In this document: positions 6,713 to 6,861 of the stretch, in pieces
How positions within the stretch are numbered: the stretch's first letter is position 1
Layout: every line of letters begins with the position of its first letter
Source of the DNA: Bacteroidales bacterium UBA3856
Lineage (GTDB): Bacteria; Bacteroidota; Bacteroidia; Bacteroidales; UBA932
NCBI GenBank assembly: GCA_002392525.1
Contig: DGHE01000199.1
Span: 11,274-18,134, forward strand
Length of the DNA stretch: 6,861 nucleotides
Reading direction: 5' to 3'
Translations under genes and position numbers: made by a program
Notes under the pieces: generated by a model
What the model was told of the DNA's origin: nothing
Database searches by the model: none
What the model saw: only the letters and a program-made list of their open reading frames with translations

Positions 6713-6861
6713 TTATTTCAGCAGTTTATCGATGATGGGCTTGATGATGGCCTCCATCTGATAATAGGCATCCGGGTTGGGATGCAGACGGTCATAGAGG
6801 CAGAATTCCTCCTTGAGGGCCAGGCCGTCTCCGGCGACGAGGGCGGGGAAATAGTCGCAGT
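6713..6861 (-). CDS. SGNH/GDSL-type hydrolase, C-terminal end only
   Basis: The minus strand entering at the window's right edge is open for 48 residues to the TAA at 6715-6713. It reads CDYFPALVAGDGLAL..., then LYDRLHPNPDAYYQM and finally PIIDKLLK. The D-x-L-H-P-N block followed by an A-Y-x-x-M segment is the conserved C-terminal block of SGNH/GDSL esterases (block V), carrying the Asp and His of the catalytic triad. These enzymes remove acetyl or other ester groups from sugars or lipids. In Bacteroidota they often act as carbohydrate esterases in glycan-use loci. The Ser-containing N-terminal part and any signal peptide lie outside the window, so localisation is unknown. It is the most upstream gene seen in the operon. 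Confidence 0.83.
   Translation of the reverse strand, partial: CDYFPALVAGDGLALKEEFCLYDRLHPNPDAYYQMEAIIKPIIDKLLK

Larger units (their letters stand above)
1..6861 (-). other. Probable single operon of six genes
   Basis: Gaps in transcription order are 25, 12, 7, 12 and 4 bases. None can hold a Bacteroidota promoter (TTTG about 19 bases before TAnnTTTG), and none contains a stem-loop with a T-run. The genes are therefore probably co-transcribed from a promoter to the right of the window, and the transcript continues past the left edge. Internal promoters inside coding sequence cannot be excluded by eye. Confidence 0.75.

Overview
The window looks like accessory chromosomal DNA of a gut-type Bacteroidota, most likely order Bacteroidales. 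The evidence is two short lipoprotein signals, a fimbrillin-like lipoprotein with a GLUG-repeat domain ending in the usual '...W.FS.DYPTLK' tail, a Bacteroidales-style histidine phosphatase, and near absence of Shine-Dalgarno sequences. Base composition is fairly GC-rich for the order (hand-counted lines of the enzyme gene reach 60%), so an uncultivated or Alistipes-like lineage is plausible. No species can be named from the sequence alone.

All real genes lie on the minus strand and are packed head to tail with gaps of 4 to 25 bases, so this reads as one operon transcribed from right to left. In transcription order it holds: (1) the C-terminal end of an SGNH/GDSL-type esterase (6713-6861, cut by the window edge); (2) a 50-residue peptide gene (6535-6687); (3) a 756-residue lipoprotein with a fimbrillin-like N-terminal half and about ten GLUG repeats (4252-6522); (4) an organophosphate:phosphate antiporter of the GlpT/UhpT family (2865-4244); (5) a secreted two-domain enzyme joining a phosphodiester glycosidase ('uncovering enzyme', NAGPA/DUF2233) to a histidine acid phosphatase (678-2852); (6) a lipoprotein of the endonuclease/exonuclease/phosphatase (EEP) family (1-673, cut by the window edge). 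No stretch above 25 bases is non-coding. I see no promoter, terminator, RNA gene, mobile element or CRISPR array.

The most interesting unit is genes 4 to 6. The fused enzyme could remove a sugar from a sugar-1-phosphodiester and then remove the phosphate left on the acceptor. An EEP enzyme and an organophosphate transporter sit beside it. Together they suggest scavenging of phosphodiester-linked glycans or other organophosphates in the periplasm or at the cell surface. This is inferred from domains and gene order; the substrate is unknown. The GLUG lipoprotein and its small upstream gene may be the surface-binding part of the same locus, or an adhesin unit that merely shares the transcript.
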